Shown: positions 33,640 to 40,553 of the stretch, piece by piece
Numbering within the stretch: position 1 is the first letter of the stretch
Layout: each line of letters opens with the position of its first letter
From: a virus
Length of the DNA: 49,816 bases
IMG/VR virus record: IMGVR_UViG_3300007734_000716
Coordinates: 1-49,816 of that record
Strand: one strand, 5' to 3'
Position numbers and translations under genes: made by a program
Notes under the pieces: model-generated
Seen by the model: the letters and a program-made list of their open reading frames with translations, nothing else
Told to the model about the DNA's origin: nothing
The model's database searches: none

Positions 33640-33762
33640 CTACTTTAAACTTTTAGTCAGCGTGCTAAAAATATACCTTTCGGCGTGAGACCTAGCCTGC
33701 ATGGTTGGTTCTGTCTCCCTCTTTAAATATTTATATCTGACGCCTTTAAATGCACTTAGCAT
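33640..33762 (-). CDS. Possible 40-residue protein
   Basis: The frame MLSAFKGVRYKYLKRETEPT continues to a TAG at 33642-33640. GGGGA precedes the ATG with short spacing. It is very basic. It would fill the 187-base gap between 33592 and 33778, but a hairpin (TTTTAG-8-CTAAAA, about 33651-33670) lies inside it, so the stretch may instead be an untranslated leader. Confidence 0.35.
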   Translation of the reverse strand: MLSAFKGVRYKYLKRETEPTMQARSHAERYIFSTLTKSLK

Positions 33763-33778
33763 ACAGTTCCCCATTGAT

Positions 33779-33949
33779 TTATAATTTTGCTCTAGCCATC
33801 ATCTTATATAATCTAAAGCGTTTAGCTAAGTTGCGTAGTTTCCTATCACTTAACACATGGCTCTTTTTATATAGTCTTAACATTCTTACAGTTGCATCTA
33901 TTGAATAGTCACGATATGTAAGTTCTTTTAGGCACTCCTCTCTAGTCAT
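33779..33949 (-). CDS. Small basic helical protein
   Basis: 56 residues; the ATG at 33949 has a perfect AGGAGG upstream. T-R-E-E-C-L-K-E-L-T-Y-R-D-Y-S is followed by two basic helices (D-A-T-V-R-M-L-R-L-Y-K-K-S-H and S-D-R-K-L-R-N-L-A-K-R-F-R-L-Y). The pattern may be a small helix-turn-helix. It overlaps the end of the preceding gene by eight bases. Confidence 0.62.
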   Translation of the reverse strand: MTREECLKELTYRDYSIDATVRMLRLYKKSHVLSDRKLRNLAKRFRLYKMMARAKL

Positions 33950-34244
33950 CTATTCCTCCTGCTTGTTGAATGACATACTCTAATCTCATATCAGCTAATA
34001 GTTTCTCTAACTGTGGTGTTGTTTCTTTGTTTCGTCTAGCATAGTGCCAGTTGATACGTTTTGATTCTTTACTTCTAATTTTCATTTTCCATGCTATCTT
34101 ATTTATATCTTGCATGATTTTATTTCTCTCGATAGCTTGTTCTAATGGTCTATTCACATATACCTCCACGCTTTTGTTTTTTGAATTTATTCGTCCCATT
34201 GTGTAGTCAAAGGTCACCATGTCTTTAACTCTCATCTTAGTCAT
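33942..34244 (-). CDS. Hypothetical basic protein
   Basis: 100 residues from the ATG at 34244 (AAGGTGG nine bases upstream, eight-base overlap with the preceding gene); a reading from 34265 overlaps further. The sequence is Lys/Arg-rich with a strand (M-V-T-F-D-Y-T-M-G-R-I) and helices (L-E-Q-A-I-E-R-N-K-I-M-Q-D-I). No family recognised. It immediately follows the VWA protein gene. Confidence 0.63.
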   Translation of the reverse strand: MTKMRVKDMVTFDYTMGRINSKNKSVEVYVNRPLEQAIERNKIMQDINKIAWKMKIRSKESKRINWHYARRNKETTPQLEKLLADMRLEYVIQQAGGIDD

Positions 34245-35409
34245 TCTTTTTAACCACCTTGCCACTTGGTGCTACAAAGTTATTATTCTGTGTCACAAGC
34301 CATAACGTAGGGCATTTAACGTTCCACGTTATTTCTGATTCCAGATATCCGTCTGTGAATACAATGATTGCTTCGGCTTCCACACGTTGTTTATTTAGAT
34401 GTTCACTCACACATGAAACCATAGTTCCACCTCCACCCTGTGGTTTAAGTAATTCTTTGATGTTGCCATAGTGTTCAGGTAAAAAGACTTGTTCACCATG
34501 CACCTCAGTATCCCACCACAACACTCGAACCTTGCTAGGTGTAGCAACAGAGCAAATTGAAGCCAGTTCTGATGCAAACTCTGTAAGTTCCTGACCACCA
34601 ATCGAGCCTGATGTATCTATCGCCACAATAAGTTCACCAATACTTTCGTTCTCCATGCTTGGTAAATAAATATCATTAGCCATCTGACGCTTGTTAAACT
34701 TTCGCCATGTATATTCATCTGAGCCTTTGGTTGCATTGTTCACAAACTCACGTAGCACCTCTCGCCAATCCACCTTGGGTTCTAGCATATCACCAATCAC
34801 ACGAGGAATCTTAGCACCCATACGACCTGCAAGTATGCCACCCTCACGTAAGGCTTTGTCAATCTTACTTGACATCTCTTTAGCTTCTTCATCGGTCATA
34901 CTCTGTGCGTTCTCGAAGTCATGCTCATCTAGTGTCTTACCTAGTGATTCACCCTTGCCTGAATCTTTATTTTGTTTCTGTTGTTTCTTCAAGTCCTCAT
35001 ATATCTCACGCACCGACCAATTATGATACTTAGCATCATAGAGACCACCCTTAGGTAAATGACACAAGTCGCTGTCTTTGAGATTCATAATCACATCATT
35101 GACTGCATAGTCTGTCGCCACGTTGATAGCTTGTGCATTGTCCTTAAATTCTTTCTTGAATCTTGGTATATGCTTTAGTGCAACGTGTAAGTTCTCGTGC
35201 AATATCAAACCACGCAATTCTGCATCTGTCAGTTTAGATATAAATTCACGACCATACTTCTTATCTACACCATTGGTGTATGCCGTAACATTATCTTCAA
35301 TGACTGAGTTCTTACCCATGAGCATGACACCTGAATACAATGCCGTCTCACGATGTTTCATCAATGCAATATGAGCTTTCTTTAGTCTTGTTTCTTGACT
35401 GATACTCAT
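34237..35409 (-). CDS. VWA-domain protein with metallopeptidase-like N-terminus (DUF2201-like)
   Basis: 390 residues. H71-E72-N-L-H75 lies in the N-terminal half (GLILHENLHVALKH), with D100 in N-V-A-T-D-Y-A-V-N-D as a possible further ligand. The C-terminal half is a von Willebrand A-like domain with MIDAS residues D265-x-S267-x-S269 (AIDTSGSIGG), G-G-G-G-T around 330 and V-F-T-D-G-Y. This build, in an operon with a MoxR-type ATPase, is a known partnership in which the AAA+ ring acts with a VWA protein. The target in this phage is unknown. It is separated from the ATPase gene by one small gene. Confidence 0.85.
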   Translation of the reverse strand: MSISQETRLKKAHIALMKHRETALYSGVMLMGKNSVIEDNVTAYTNGVDKKYGREFISKLTDAELRGLILHENLHVALKHIPRFKKEFKDNAQAINVATDYAVNDVIMNLKDSDLCHLPKGGLYDAKYHNWSVREIYEDLKKQQKQNKDSGKGESLGKTLDEHDFENAQSMTDEEAKEMSSKIDKALREGGILAGRMGAKIPRVIGDMLEPKVDWREVLREFVNNATKGSDEYTWRKFNKRQMANDIYLPSMENESIGELIVAIDTSGSIGGQELTEFASELASICSVATPSKVRVLWWDTEVHGEQVFLPEHYGNIKELLKPQGGGGTMVSCVSEHLNKQRVEAEAIIVFTDGYLESEITWNVKCPTLWLVTQNNNFVAPSGKVVKKND

Positions 35410-35588
35410 AGTCTTGCCCTCAACATAGATAATACATACAGTCTTTTATTACTTTCTTGTATAGGTATTTGATTGTCTACATAATCACCTTGTATCAGTT
35501 CTTTGTTAAACTCTTTCTCAATACCAATATGGTCACCGATGATGTCATACAATAACTTATTCTCATAATCATCTATCTCTAATTGCAT
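35406..35588 (-). CDS. Small acidic protein between the ATPase and VWA genes
   Basis: 60 residues, TAGGAGATAG before the ATG. It contains Y-E-N-K-L-L-Y-D-I-I-G-D-H-I-G-I-E and ends with R-L-Y-V-L-S-M-L-R-A-R-L. It overlaps the VWA gene by four bases (ATGA). It may belong to the MoxR-VWA module by position; no domain recognised. Confidence 0.62.
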   Translation of the reverse strand: MQLEIDDYENKLLYDIIGDHIGIEKEFNKELIQGDYVDNQIPIQESNKRLYVLSMLRARL

Positions 35589-35600
35589 ATCTATCTCCTA

Positions 35601-36674
35601 TTAAAATAACTCATGATTCTCTGTTGCCCACTTAGCTATCTCTGCATTGTTACGAGCTAACTTCACACCATTCTTACTACGCACCATCATGGTAAAGAAT
35701 ACTGCTTGAATCTCGCTACTCTCAATGCGATTCACAAACTTCATAAACGCTGATAAGTCCTCTTGTGTTGATAGAGTATCTGTCGCTTGGAACATCAACA
35801 TCAATAACGCAGAGGTTTCCGTTGGCATAGCAATATCCGTAGGTTTCTCAATGATGTCTTTGAAACGAGGTAATGATTTCTCTATCGATAGGAACGCACT
35901 CATATCTGCACTTGCACTTGCACCGATAGTCCCTGCCAACGCACACATGACTGCATTGTCGCCTAGCACCTCTTTGTTATCCACGATGACTGATGCCTTA
36001 GCCAATGAACGTGGTGAACAGAATGATAGGTTCGTCTTACTTGGTTGAAAGATGTATGGGTTGTCAGCTTGGTCACCCTCTGTATAACTTGCCAATGACC
36101 TAGGGAACATATACACCCATGCTCTGATTAACGGATTGATTGCATTGTCCGTTGCCCATTTCAACCATGTATCAACATCAGGCTTTTGCATCTTCAATAT
36201 ACATACACGATTCCCTGCATGAGCCAACATACTGTCGCCTACTCCGTCACTTGCATTGTTACTTGTTGCGAAAACTATCGATTCACGTGGTAGTGAAACG
36301 TCACCCACAGTTCTCTCTAACATCAAACGAGTAAAGATAACTTGCAATAGCTTTGGTGATTTCATAAACTCATCGAGTAAGATAACCTTAGGCTTTGGTG
36401 AATCTAGTTTAAATAATTTACCCACATAGCTATCCAATGTTTTAGTTTCATGGTTAGGAATAGTCATAGCTATGTCTGACATATCTTTCACAGGGCAATC
36501 TACATAGATGTAGTCATACTTGTCACCCAAATCTTCCTCAAGCATTTTAAGTATCGATGTCTTACCACAACCAGGCTCAGATTGAATGACTGGGGTAAGT
36601 TCTTTACCTATCGTGGGTATGAGTTTTCTTAGTTCATCAATCGTTACATTATTTACTGTGTTTATTGTTGCCAT
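35601..36674 (-). CDS. MoxR-type AAA+ ATPase
   Basis: 357 residues, AAAGGAAG upstream. Walker A is G35-C-G-K38-T39 (SEPGCGKTS) and Walker B is D101-E102 (VILLDEF); a sensor-like segment I-V-F-A-T-S-N-N lies near 135. The arrangement is that of the MoxR group, ring-forming ATPases that act with VWA proteins to remodel or load targets. In this phage it may drive the VWA-metallopeptidase encoded just downstream and act together with the DUF3150-like protein encoded upstream. Confidence 0.85.
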   Translation of the reverse strand: MATINTVNNVTIDELRKLIPTIGKELTPVIQSEPGCGKTSILKMLEEDLGDKYDYIYVDCPVKDMSDIAMTIPNHETKTLDSYVGKLFKLDSPKPKVILLDEFMKSPKLLQVIFTRLMLERTVGDVSLPRESIVFATSNNASDGVGDSMLAHAGNRVCILKMQKPDVDTWLKWATDNAINPLIRAWVYMFPRSLASYTEGDQADNPYIFQPSKTNLSFCSPRSLAKASVIVDNKEVLGDNAVMCALAGTIGASASADMSAFLSIEKSLPRFKDIIEKPTDIAMPTETSALLMLMFQATDTLSTQEDLSAFMKFVNRIESSEIQAVFFTMMVRSKNGVKLARNNAEIAKWATENHELF

Positions 36675-36831
36675 TTCGTCTTCCTTTCATTGTTATGTTT
36701 AATATATCTTTATACTCTTGAGGTAATGATTCTATTGCTTTTATCTGTTGTCTTATCCACCATGCTTTGTGTAATTGATACCCACACATCACACCACAAC
36801 CAAACCATATTGCATATGCAACCCAGTCCAT
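36649..36831 (-). CDS. Small membrane protein of the MoxR-VWA module
   Basis: 60 residues, AAGGAG before the ATG. Residues 3-22 are hydrophobic (WVAYAIWFGCGVMCGYQLHK) and the rest is basic. It overlaps the ATPase gene by 26 bases. It might anchor the module at the membrane; this is inferred from position only. Confidence 0.6.
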   Translation of the reverse strand: MDWVAYAIWFGCGVMCGYQLHKAWWIRQQIKAIESLPQEYKDILNITMKGRRNGNNKHSK

Positions 36832-36840
36832 ACTATCTCC

Positions 36841-37776
36841 TTAGAATTTAAATTTAGATAAGATGTCATCAACGTCATTCTTAACTCTGTCACGCACCAT
36901 ATCGTTCTCTCTGATTAAATCACTATCTACACCATTAAGTGTTTGTTCTAGTCCCATTACTGCAACACTTAACTTCTTACTTACTTCATTATCCACAGGT
37001 TTAAAGTCTTTGAACGTATTGCATAAGTCCTTAGCTTTTTCCAACGTAGATTCATAAATCTTTCTACGTTTAGTTTTCGTTTCACCTGATTGTGAATCCT
37101 TAATTTCATCAACACCACAACAATGACTGATACTTTCCATCACTTCTGTTAAGCGTTCTACTTGGTCATTTAAGATACCAGTTATGATGCCCTCAGCTTG
37201 TCTCTCATACTGACTATGTAAGTCCTCAGCTATGTCATTACTAATCTGACATCGCCAATCATGAGCAGGCACTTCTGATACGTATAGCTTTATCCCAAAT
37301 TTATTTCTTACCTCACTCGCACTCGGATAGTCATTCGCATTAAACATATCCCCTGCTTTGAAAGCCATGTTCGATACGATAGCTTGGTAATTGTTTATAA
37401 AACTGTCTAGTAACCGATTGAATTCCACCTCGTGTTCGTTAAACTCTCGCTTAAACTTTTCTAGGTTGATGACAGGCAATATGTCTTGAGCATTGTTCCA
37501 CCTAAACGTGCTACGCTTCAACCAATTGTATATAGTCTGTCTGTAATTGCTAACACGTTTATGGAATTGGTCATCAGCTAAGAGATTCTTAACGAAACGT
37601 CCTGCACTACTATCTGCTTTCTTAGCGTGTGTTACCTCGTCACTTATCCCTCTGTCTTGCTTTGTTGCTGACCATACGTTCACGTCCACGCTGACTAATA
37701 CTGCCGATGTTGCCAACGATATAATATGGTTTGGTTTGTGTATCTGATACACATTGTCCTCTTGTAATACTTGCAT
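36841..37776 (-). CDS. DUF3150-like protein, first gene of the MoxR-VWA module
   Basis: 311 residues, AAGGAGAGAG before the ATG. The segments S-V-D-V-N-V-W-S-A-T-K-Q-D, Y-P-S-A-S-E-V-R-N-K-F-G-I-K-L-Y-V-S-E-V-P and the helical C-terminal half recall the DUF3150 family of phage proteins, often found with AAA+ and VWA partners. The match is from memory of the pattern, so the family name is tentative. The gene starts an operon led by a promoter at about 37859-37887 and a leader hairpin. Confidence 0.62.
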   Translation of the reverse strand: MQVLQEDNVYQIHKPNHIISLATSAVLVSVDVNVWSATKQDRGISDEVTHAKKADSSAGRFVKNLLADDQFHKRVSNYRQTIYNWLKRSTFRWNNAQDILPVINLEKFKREFNEHEVEFNRLLDSFINNYQAIVSNMAFKAGDMFNANDYPSASEVRNKFGIKLYVSEVPAHDWRCQISNDIAEDLHSQYERQAEGIITGILNDQVERLTEVMESISHCCGVDEIKDSQSGETKTKRRKIYESTLEKAKDLCNTFKDFKPVDNEVSKKLSVAVMGLEQTLNGVDSDLIRENDMVRDRVKNDVDDILSKFKF

Positions 37777-37796
37777 ATCTCTCTCCTTATGTTGTT

Positions 37797-37815
37797 GTTC
37801 ACGTTGCCGTGAATG
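37797..37815 (-). other. Leader hairpin, copy 2 of a repeated element
   Basis: Inverted repeat of the form ATTCAC-6-GTGAAC, about 21 bases before the start of the DUF3150-like gene and just upstream of its ribosome binding site. Close relatives lie at 31695-31716, 40402-40423 and 40979-40999. Confidence 0.5.
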
Positions 37816-37858
37816 TTATGTTTGCATCGTGTGTTAGTTTCTTTCCCCATGTCTTATT

Positions 37859-37887
37859 AGTATAGCATAACTTGACATATAAACATA
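37859..37887 (-). promoter_or_regulatory. Candidate promoter of the MoxR-VWA operon
   Basis: On the minus strand TATACT (37864-37859) is preceded by TGC, an extended -10 form. The -35 region (TATGTT at 17-base spacing) is poor. The 17-base spacer contains the complement of AACTTGACATATA, a 13-mer found in the same place in the promoter at 40485-40513. It heads the gene for the DUF3150-like protein. Confidence 0.5.
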
Positions 37888-37901
37888 TAACTTGGGATAA
37901 A

Positions 37902-38357
37902 CTAAATATGTATATCTATACCACTATATACACTCATAATACTCCATGGGTCAAAGCCACTACCACGTTGTTCAATGTCATCAGATTCCTCACCGATTCT
38001 AGTGAATGAGCATGACACAGGATTCTCCATGCCTTGTGTGCTATCATATAACTCTGCATACTCTACCATCATTTCATATAATCTCTCATGAGCCTTGACA
38101 TCTTCATAATTGTCATACCACTTCAACCCACTCTCATTAAATAAAATAGTCCTAGCTTCTTTATTCACAGTTAAGTGAACGTTTATTTCGTAGGTGTCAT
38201 CAAAACATTTACTAGCTATTGGGTCTTGTTTCATTTCCGTTAGCATAAGTAAGAATATCCCATCAGCACTCAGATTCTTTTCCTCCTCTGTTGCTTGGTC
38301 ATTCCACTCAATGTCCTCGACCTTGACACCATATGCCACTTCACTTCGATAACCCAT
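37902..38357 (-). CDS. Conserved phage hypothetical protein (MGYRSEV type)
   Basis: 151 residues with AAAGGATAA before the ATG. It starts MGYRSEVAYGVKV, a start shared by many small phage proteins. It is acidic throughout (E-E-E-K-N-L-S, G-E-E-S-D-D-I-E-Q-R). It has a beta strand region around 60-75 (Y-E-I-N-V-H-L-T-V) and a helix (H-E-R-L-Y-E-M-M-V-E-Y-A). No function is known to me. Confidence 0.7.
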   Translation of the reverse strand: MGYRSEVAYGVKVEDIEWNDQATEEEKNLSADGIFLLMLTEMKQDPIASKCFDDTYEINVHLTVNKEARTILFNESGLKWYDNYEDVKAHERLYEMMVEYAELYDSTQGMENPVSCSFTRIGEESDDIEQRGSGFDPWSIMSVYSGIDIHI

Positions 38358-38358
38358 G

Positions 38359-38574
38359 TTATTTATCCTTTACTGCACGTAGTCGTTTAGAATAATAGAT
38401 AGCATCTTGTATCGCTTGCCACTCAAACATATTTCTAGTTTTAGCTATCTCTAATAAATACTTTTCCTGTTGTTCCTGTTCTTCTAATTCTTTCTGATGC
38501 CACATCGCATCTATTTCATCTTGTTCCATACCATTCTCCTGTTGTGTAATTAACCAATTTTTAACCTTGCCCAT
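38359..38574 (-). CDS. Hypothetical helical protein
   Basis: 71 residues from the ATG at 38574 (GAGGGAG upstream), overlapping the preceding gene by 14 bases; a reading from 38589 has no better start. The body is an acidic-to-neutral coiled helix (MWHQKELEEQEQQEKYLLEI) and the end is basic. Function unknown. Confidence 0.63.
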   Translation of the reverse strand: MGKVKNWLITQQENGMEQDEIDAMWHQKELEEQEQQEKYLLEIAKTRNMFEWQAIQDAIYYSKRLRAVKDK

Positions 38575-38794
38575 GAATATCTCCCTCATCTAAGCTATCA
38601 TGCGATTCACCATTAAGTGAACGGATATAATGCAAGAGTTCTCTACATACCTCATACCTCCCATGCACTATGTCTTGCGTTCCGTCTGTCAGTTCATCTA
38701 ACCCATTGACTATCTCAGCGTCATGTTTCAACTCGTCTTTAATCCATTGGGTTATGTTATCAACCATGCCTTTGTATTTTAGTGGTCTCGCCAT
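38561..38794 (-). CDS. Small helical protein, paralogue of the 33234-33434 product
   Basis: 77 residues from the ATG at 38794 (GCGAGGA upstream). A start at 38809 would overlap the preceding gene. It shares D-G-T-x-D-I-x-x-G-R-x-E-x-x-x-x-L-L-x-x-I and the preceding W-I-K-D-E-L helix with the product of 33234-33434. It adds an N-terminal A-R-P-L-K-Y-K-G stretch and an acidic C-terminal tail. Confidence 0.65.
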   Translation of the reverse strand: MARPLKYKGMVDNITQWIKDELKHDAEIVNGLDELTDGTQDIVHGRYEVCRELLHYIRSLNGESHDSLDEGDIHGQG

Positions 38795-38796
38795 GA

Positions 38797-39087
38797 TTAG
38801 TCCTCGCAACTTCCGTTAATACATTGTTTAGCTTCTAAGATTTCTTTTTCTAGTTCTTCTACTGCCTTGTGATTTAATACTTCATAGGCATACTCTTTAA
38901 CATCTTTGTAGATGTCGCCCTCAATGACCTCACACTTGCATAGTAACCCTTTGTCTTGCACGTGGTCTTTGATGATTGATTGAATATGCATCTCAGGTGT
39001 TATATCCTCTCCCCATGATTCAATCTCTTTAACTCTGCCTTTGTCCATACCTACCTCTACCACTACTAAAAACTTTACTGTCTCCAT
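38797..39087 (-). CDS. Hypothetical protein
   Basis: 96 residues, AAGGAGAATAAC before the ATG. It is a ferredoxin-like strand and helix pattern: V-K-F-L-V-V-V-E-V-G, a helix with I-Q-S-I-I-K-D-H-V, then C-K-C-E-V-I-E-G-D-I-Y and an acidic helix. C-K-C and C-I-N-G-S-C could bind metal. No family recognised. Confidence 0.62.
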   Translation of the reverse strand: METVKFLVVVEVGMDKGRVKEIESWGEDITPEMHIQSIIKDHVQDKGLLCKCEVIEGDIYKDVKEYAYEVLNHKAVEELEKEILEAKQCINGSCED

Positions 39088-39088
39088 G

Positions 39089-39250
39089 TTATTCTCCTTG
39101 TTTAATATCTACTGTGTGAATCTGCCCTGCCTGTTCTTGCCACCTTTCAGGGTGTCTCAATGCTTCTACTTCTGCTTCCTTGCTACTGTGTGCTGATACG
39201 TGAACCTCATACACAATGCTTTCCTCCAACTTCACTACATAGTTCTTCAT
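39089..39250 (-). CDS. Small hypothetical protein
   Basis: 53 residues, starting MKNYVVKLEESIVYEVHVSA and ending HTVDIKQGE. The ATG at 39250 has AGGAGG upstream. The pattern is strand, strand, helix (S-S-K-E-A-E-V-E-A-L-R-H-P-E-R-W), as in many phage early proteins that sense or inhibit partners. It fills the stretch between its two neighbours. Confidence 0.62.
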   Translation of the reverse strand: MKNYVVKLEESIVYEVHVSAHSSKEAEVEALRHPERWQEQAGQIHTVDIKQGE

Positions 39251-39264
39251 GATAACGTGACCTC

Positions 39265-39600
39265 CTAATGTTGTGCCTTGTTAATTAAAAACCCTACTAT
39301 CCCATATTTATTTATTACCTGATGCATTTCGTCTGTGCTTAACCATAAGTCTATGTCCCCACTTGGTCTTAATAAACTTTGATGTCTTGTCGTGCTTTGT
39401 GAGTATTTATCTTTATTACCTACCCACTTCTTTTCTTTGGCATCATAAATATACATAGGAAAATGGTGTCCATAACTATACACTATATATACCTGATTAT
39501 CTTCTGCTATACTTGACCACTCAGCAAACGTATTACTACCTTGAAACTCATACAACCCATTCACTTTATCTCTTGCTTTGTTATTTGATACTCTACTCAT
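39265..39600 (-). CDS. Hypothetical protein
   Basis: 111 residues, ATGGAGAG before the ATG. It has a beta-rich middle with many Tyr (Q-V-Y-I-V-Y-S-Y-G-H-H-F-P-M-Y-I-Y-D) and a W-V-G-N-K strand, then a helix near the end. It resembles phage proteins seen beside short early genes, without known function. Confidence 0.65.
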   Translation of the reverse strand: MSRVSNNKARDKVNGLYEFQGSNTFAEWSSIAEDNQVYIVYSYGHHFPMYIYDAKEKKWVGNKDKYSQSTTRHQSLLRPSGDIDLWLSTDEMHQVINKYGIVGFLINKAQH

Positions 39601-39766
39601 GTTTGCTCTCCATTTCGTTTTTATATTCCCAATTCACATCTGATAACCAATCGCTAAAGTTCTCCCCTACTTCATCTTCATGAAAGGTTCTCTTTGTGCC
39701 ATCTAAAAACTTTACCACTACTACCACCTCGTCTATCTGATTATGTTCCATTTCCATTTCACTCAT
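39593..39766 (-). CDS. Small acidic protein
   Basis: 57 residues, GAGGAGAAAT before the ATG at 39766. It is strongly acidic, with strand V-V-V-V-V-K-F-L-D-G and helix G-E-N-F-S-D-W-L-S-D-V-N. Its ATG overlaps the preceding TAA (TAATG) and its stop overlaps the next start. Small acidic early proteins in phages often bind host proteins, but no evidence for that is in the sequence. Confidence 0.62.
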   Translation of the reverse strand: MSEMEMEHNQIDEVVVVVKFLDGTKRTFHEDEVGENFSDWLSDVNWEYKNEMESKHE

Positions 39767-39918
39767 TATATTTCTCCTCTTTTCTTTAGTTCTAGATATT
39801 GTTTATACATCATCTCTTTTTTGTTCTTCACGTGAAGGTGATGCTCATATGTCGTTGCCTTCTCTACATGTCCCTTCTTTTCTAAAAACTCATAAAACTG
39901 CTCTCTCGTCATAATCAT
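39766..39918 (-). CDS. Small hypothetical protein
   Basis: 50 residues, GGGAGGGATAG before the ATG at 39918. It is helical and basic (R-E-Q-F-Y-E-F-L-E-K-K-G-H-V-E-K-A, then K-N-K-K-E-M-M-Y-K-Q-Y-L). It overlaps both neighbours (ATGA and TAATG). No domain recognised. Confidence 0.6.
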   Translation of the reverse strand: MIMTREQFYEFLEKKGHVEKATTYEHHLHVKNKKEMMYKQYLELKKRGEI

Positions 39919-40124
39919 TTCACTATCCCTCCCTTGTTATTAAGTCCTGTTAAGTCATCTCGGTTTGTGATGACCATGTAATTCGATTTATGCATAGGTG
40001 CTATGGTGTGCTTTTTATTTCTTGCATCAACCTCGCCACACTTTAAACACGTGGTATAACCTAGCTTGTATCTTGCATCTAATACATGGTCGCCACACTT
40101 GATACATAGATTTTTGTATTCCAT
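39915..40124 (-). CDS. Small zinc-ribbon protein
   Basis: 69 residues. C-x-x-C (L-C-I-K-C-G-D) and C-L-K-C (Y-T-T-C-L-K-C-G-E) are 15 residues apart, fitting a zinc ribbon; the following basic stretch A-R-N-K-K-H-T-I-A-P-M-H-K-S-N-Y-M-V is a pattern of short phage proteins. It may bind nucleic acid or RNA polymerase. The stop overlaps the next start (ATGA). Confidence 0.68.
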   Translation of the reverse strand: MEYKNLCIKCGDHVLDARYKLGYTTCLKCGEVDARNKKHTIAPMHKSNYMVITNRDDLTGLNNKGGIVK

Positions 40125-40164
40125 AAACCCTCCCTAAATTGCGTAGTATCCGACTGCTTGACAC

Positions 40165-40377
40165 TTAGCGAATTAAACTTATTAACAAAATAAACCCTGC
40201 AATACCCCATGCAATAACCTCTGTGATGATTAGTCTACGAAGTCTGCTTTTTGGTATGGTTACGTATTGGCTCATGGTTACCTCTCTGTTATAACTTGAC
40301 ATATAATCGCCTACCTTACTGCCTTTTCTCTCGTTCATTCTGTTTTTCATTTCAATGTTGTCTGTAAATAGTTTCAT
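40165..40377 (-). CDS. Small membrane protein, first gene after the promoter at 40.5 kb
   Basis: 70 residues from the second ATG at 40377, six bases after AAGGAG; an ATG one codon earlier is possible. A GTG at 40410 would put the leader hairpin inside the gene. The N-terminal half is polar, and residues 48-68 are a membrane span (I-I-T-E-V-I-A-W-G-I-A-G-F-I-L-L-I-S). It is the first gene of the leftward early arm. Confidence 0.62.
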   Translation of the reverse strand: MKLFTDNIEMKNRMNERKGSKVGDYMSSYNREVTMSQYVTIPKSRLRRLIITEVIAWGIAGFILLISLIR

Positions 40378-40401
40378 CATGCTCTCCTTGTTGTTTATAT
40401 T

Positions 40402-40423
40402 GTCGTTCACGTTGTAGTGAATT
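40402..40423 (-). other. Leader hairpin, copy 3 of a repeated element
   Basis: Inverted repeat ATTCACTACnnnGTGAAC on the minus strand, about 25 bases before the start of the first early gene. It agrees closely with the copy before the VRR-NUC gene (31695-31716). Confidence 0.5.
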
Positions 40424-40484
40424 TGCTTTTATATGTAGGGTTTGGTTTGTATGACGTATTATTTTCTCTCCCCACATAACTACC

Positions 40485-40513
40485 ATTATACATGAACTTG
40501 ACATATATACCAA
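40485..40513 (-). promoter_or_regulatory. Candidate main leftward early promoter
   Basis: On the minus strand TTGGTA (40513-40508) and a perfect TATAAT (40490-40485) are 17 bases apart. The spacer contains the complement of AACTTGACATATA, the 13-mer also present in the promoter at 37859. Read on the plus strand, the 13-mer holds a perfect TTGACA, so a divergent promoter is possible. The promoter would drive the leftward early arm from 40377. Confidence 0.6.
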
Positions 40514-40553
40514 TAACTTTACATATCTTTTTTACTTTTTGGTTTAGCTAGTT

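Noticed and set aside
33651-33670. TTTTAG-8-CTAAAA inverted repeat as terminator
   Set aside because: Stem is A/T-rich and weak, has no T run beyond its own bases, and lies within a possible small coding frame.
40293-40305. Third exact copy of the 13-mer AACTTGACATATA as a promoter element
   Set aside because: It falls inside the coding sequence of the first early gene without a fitting -10, so it was counted as a motif copy but not as a promoter.
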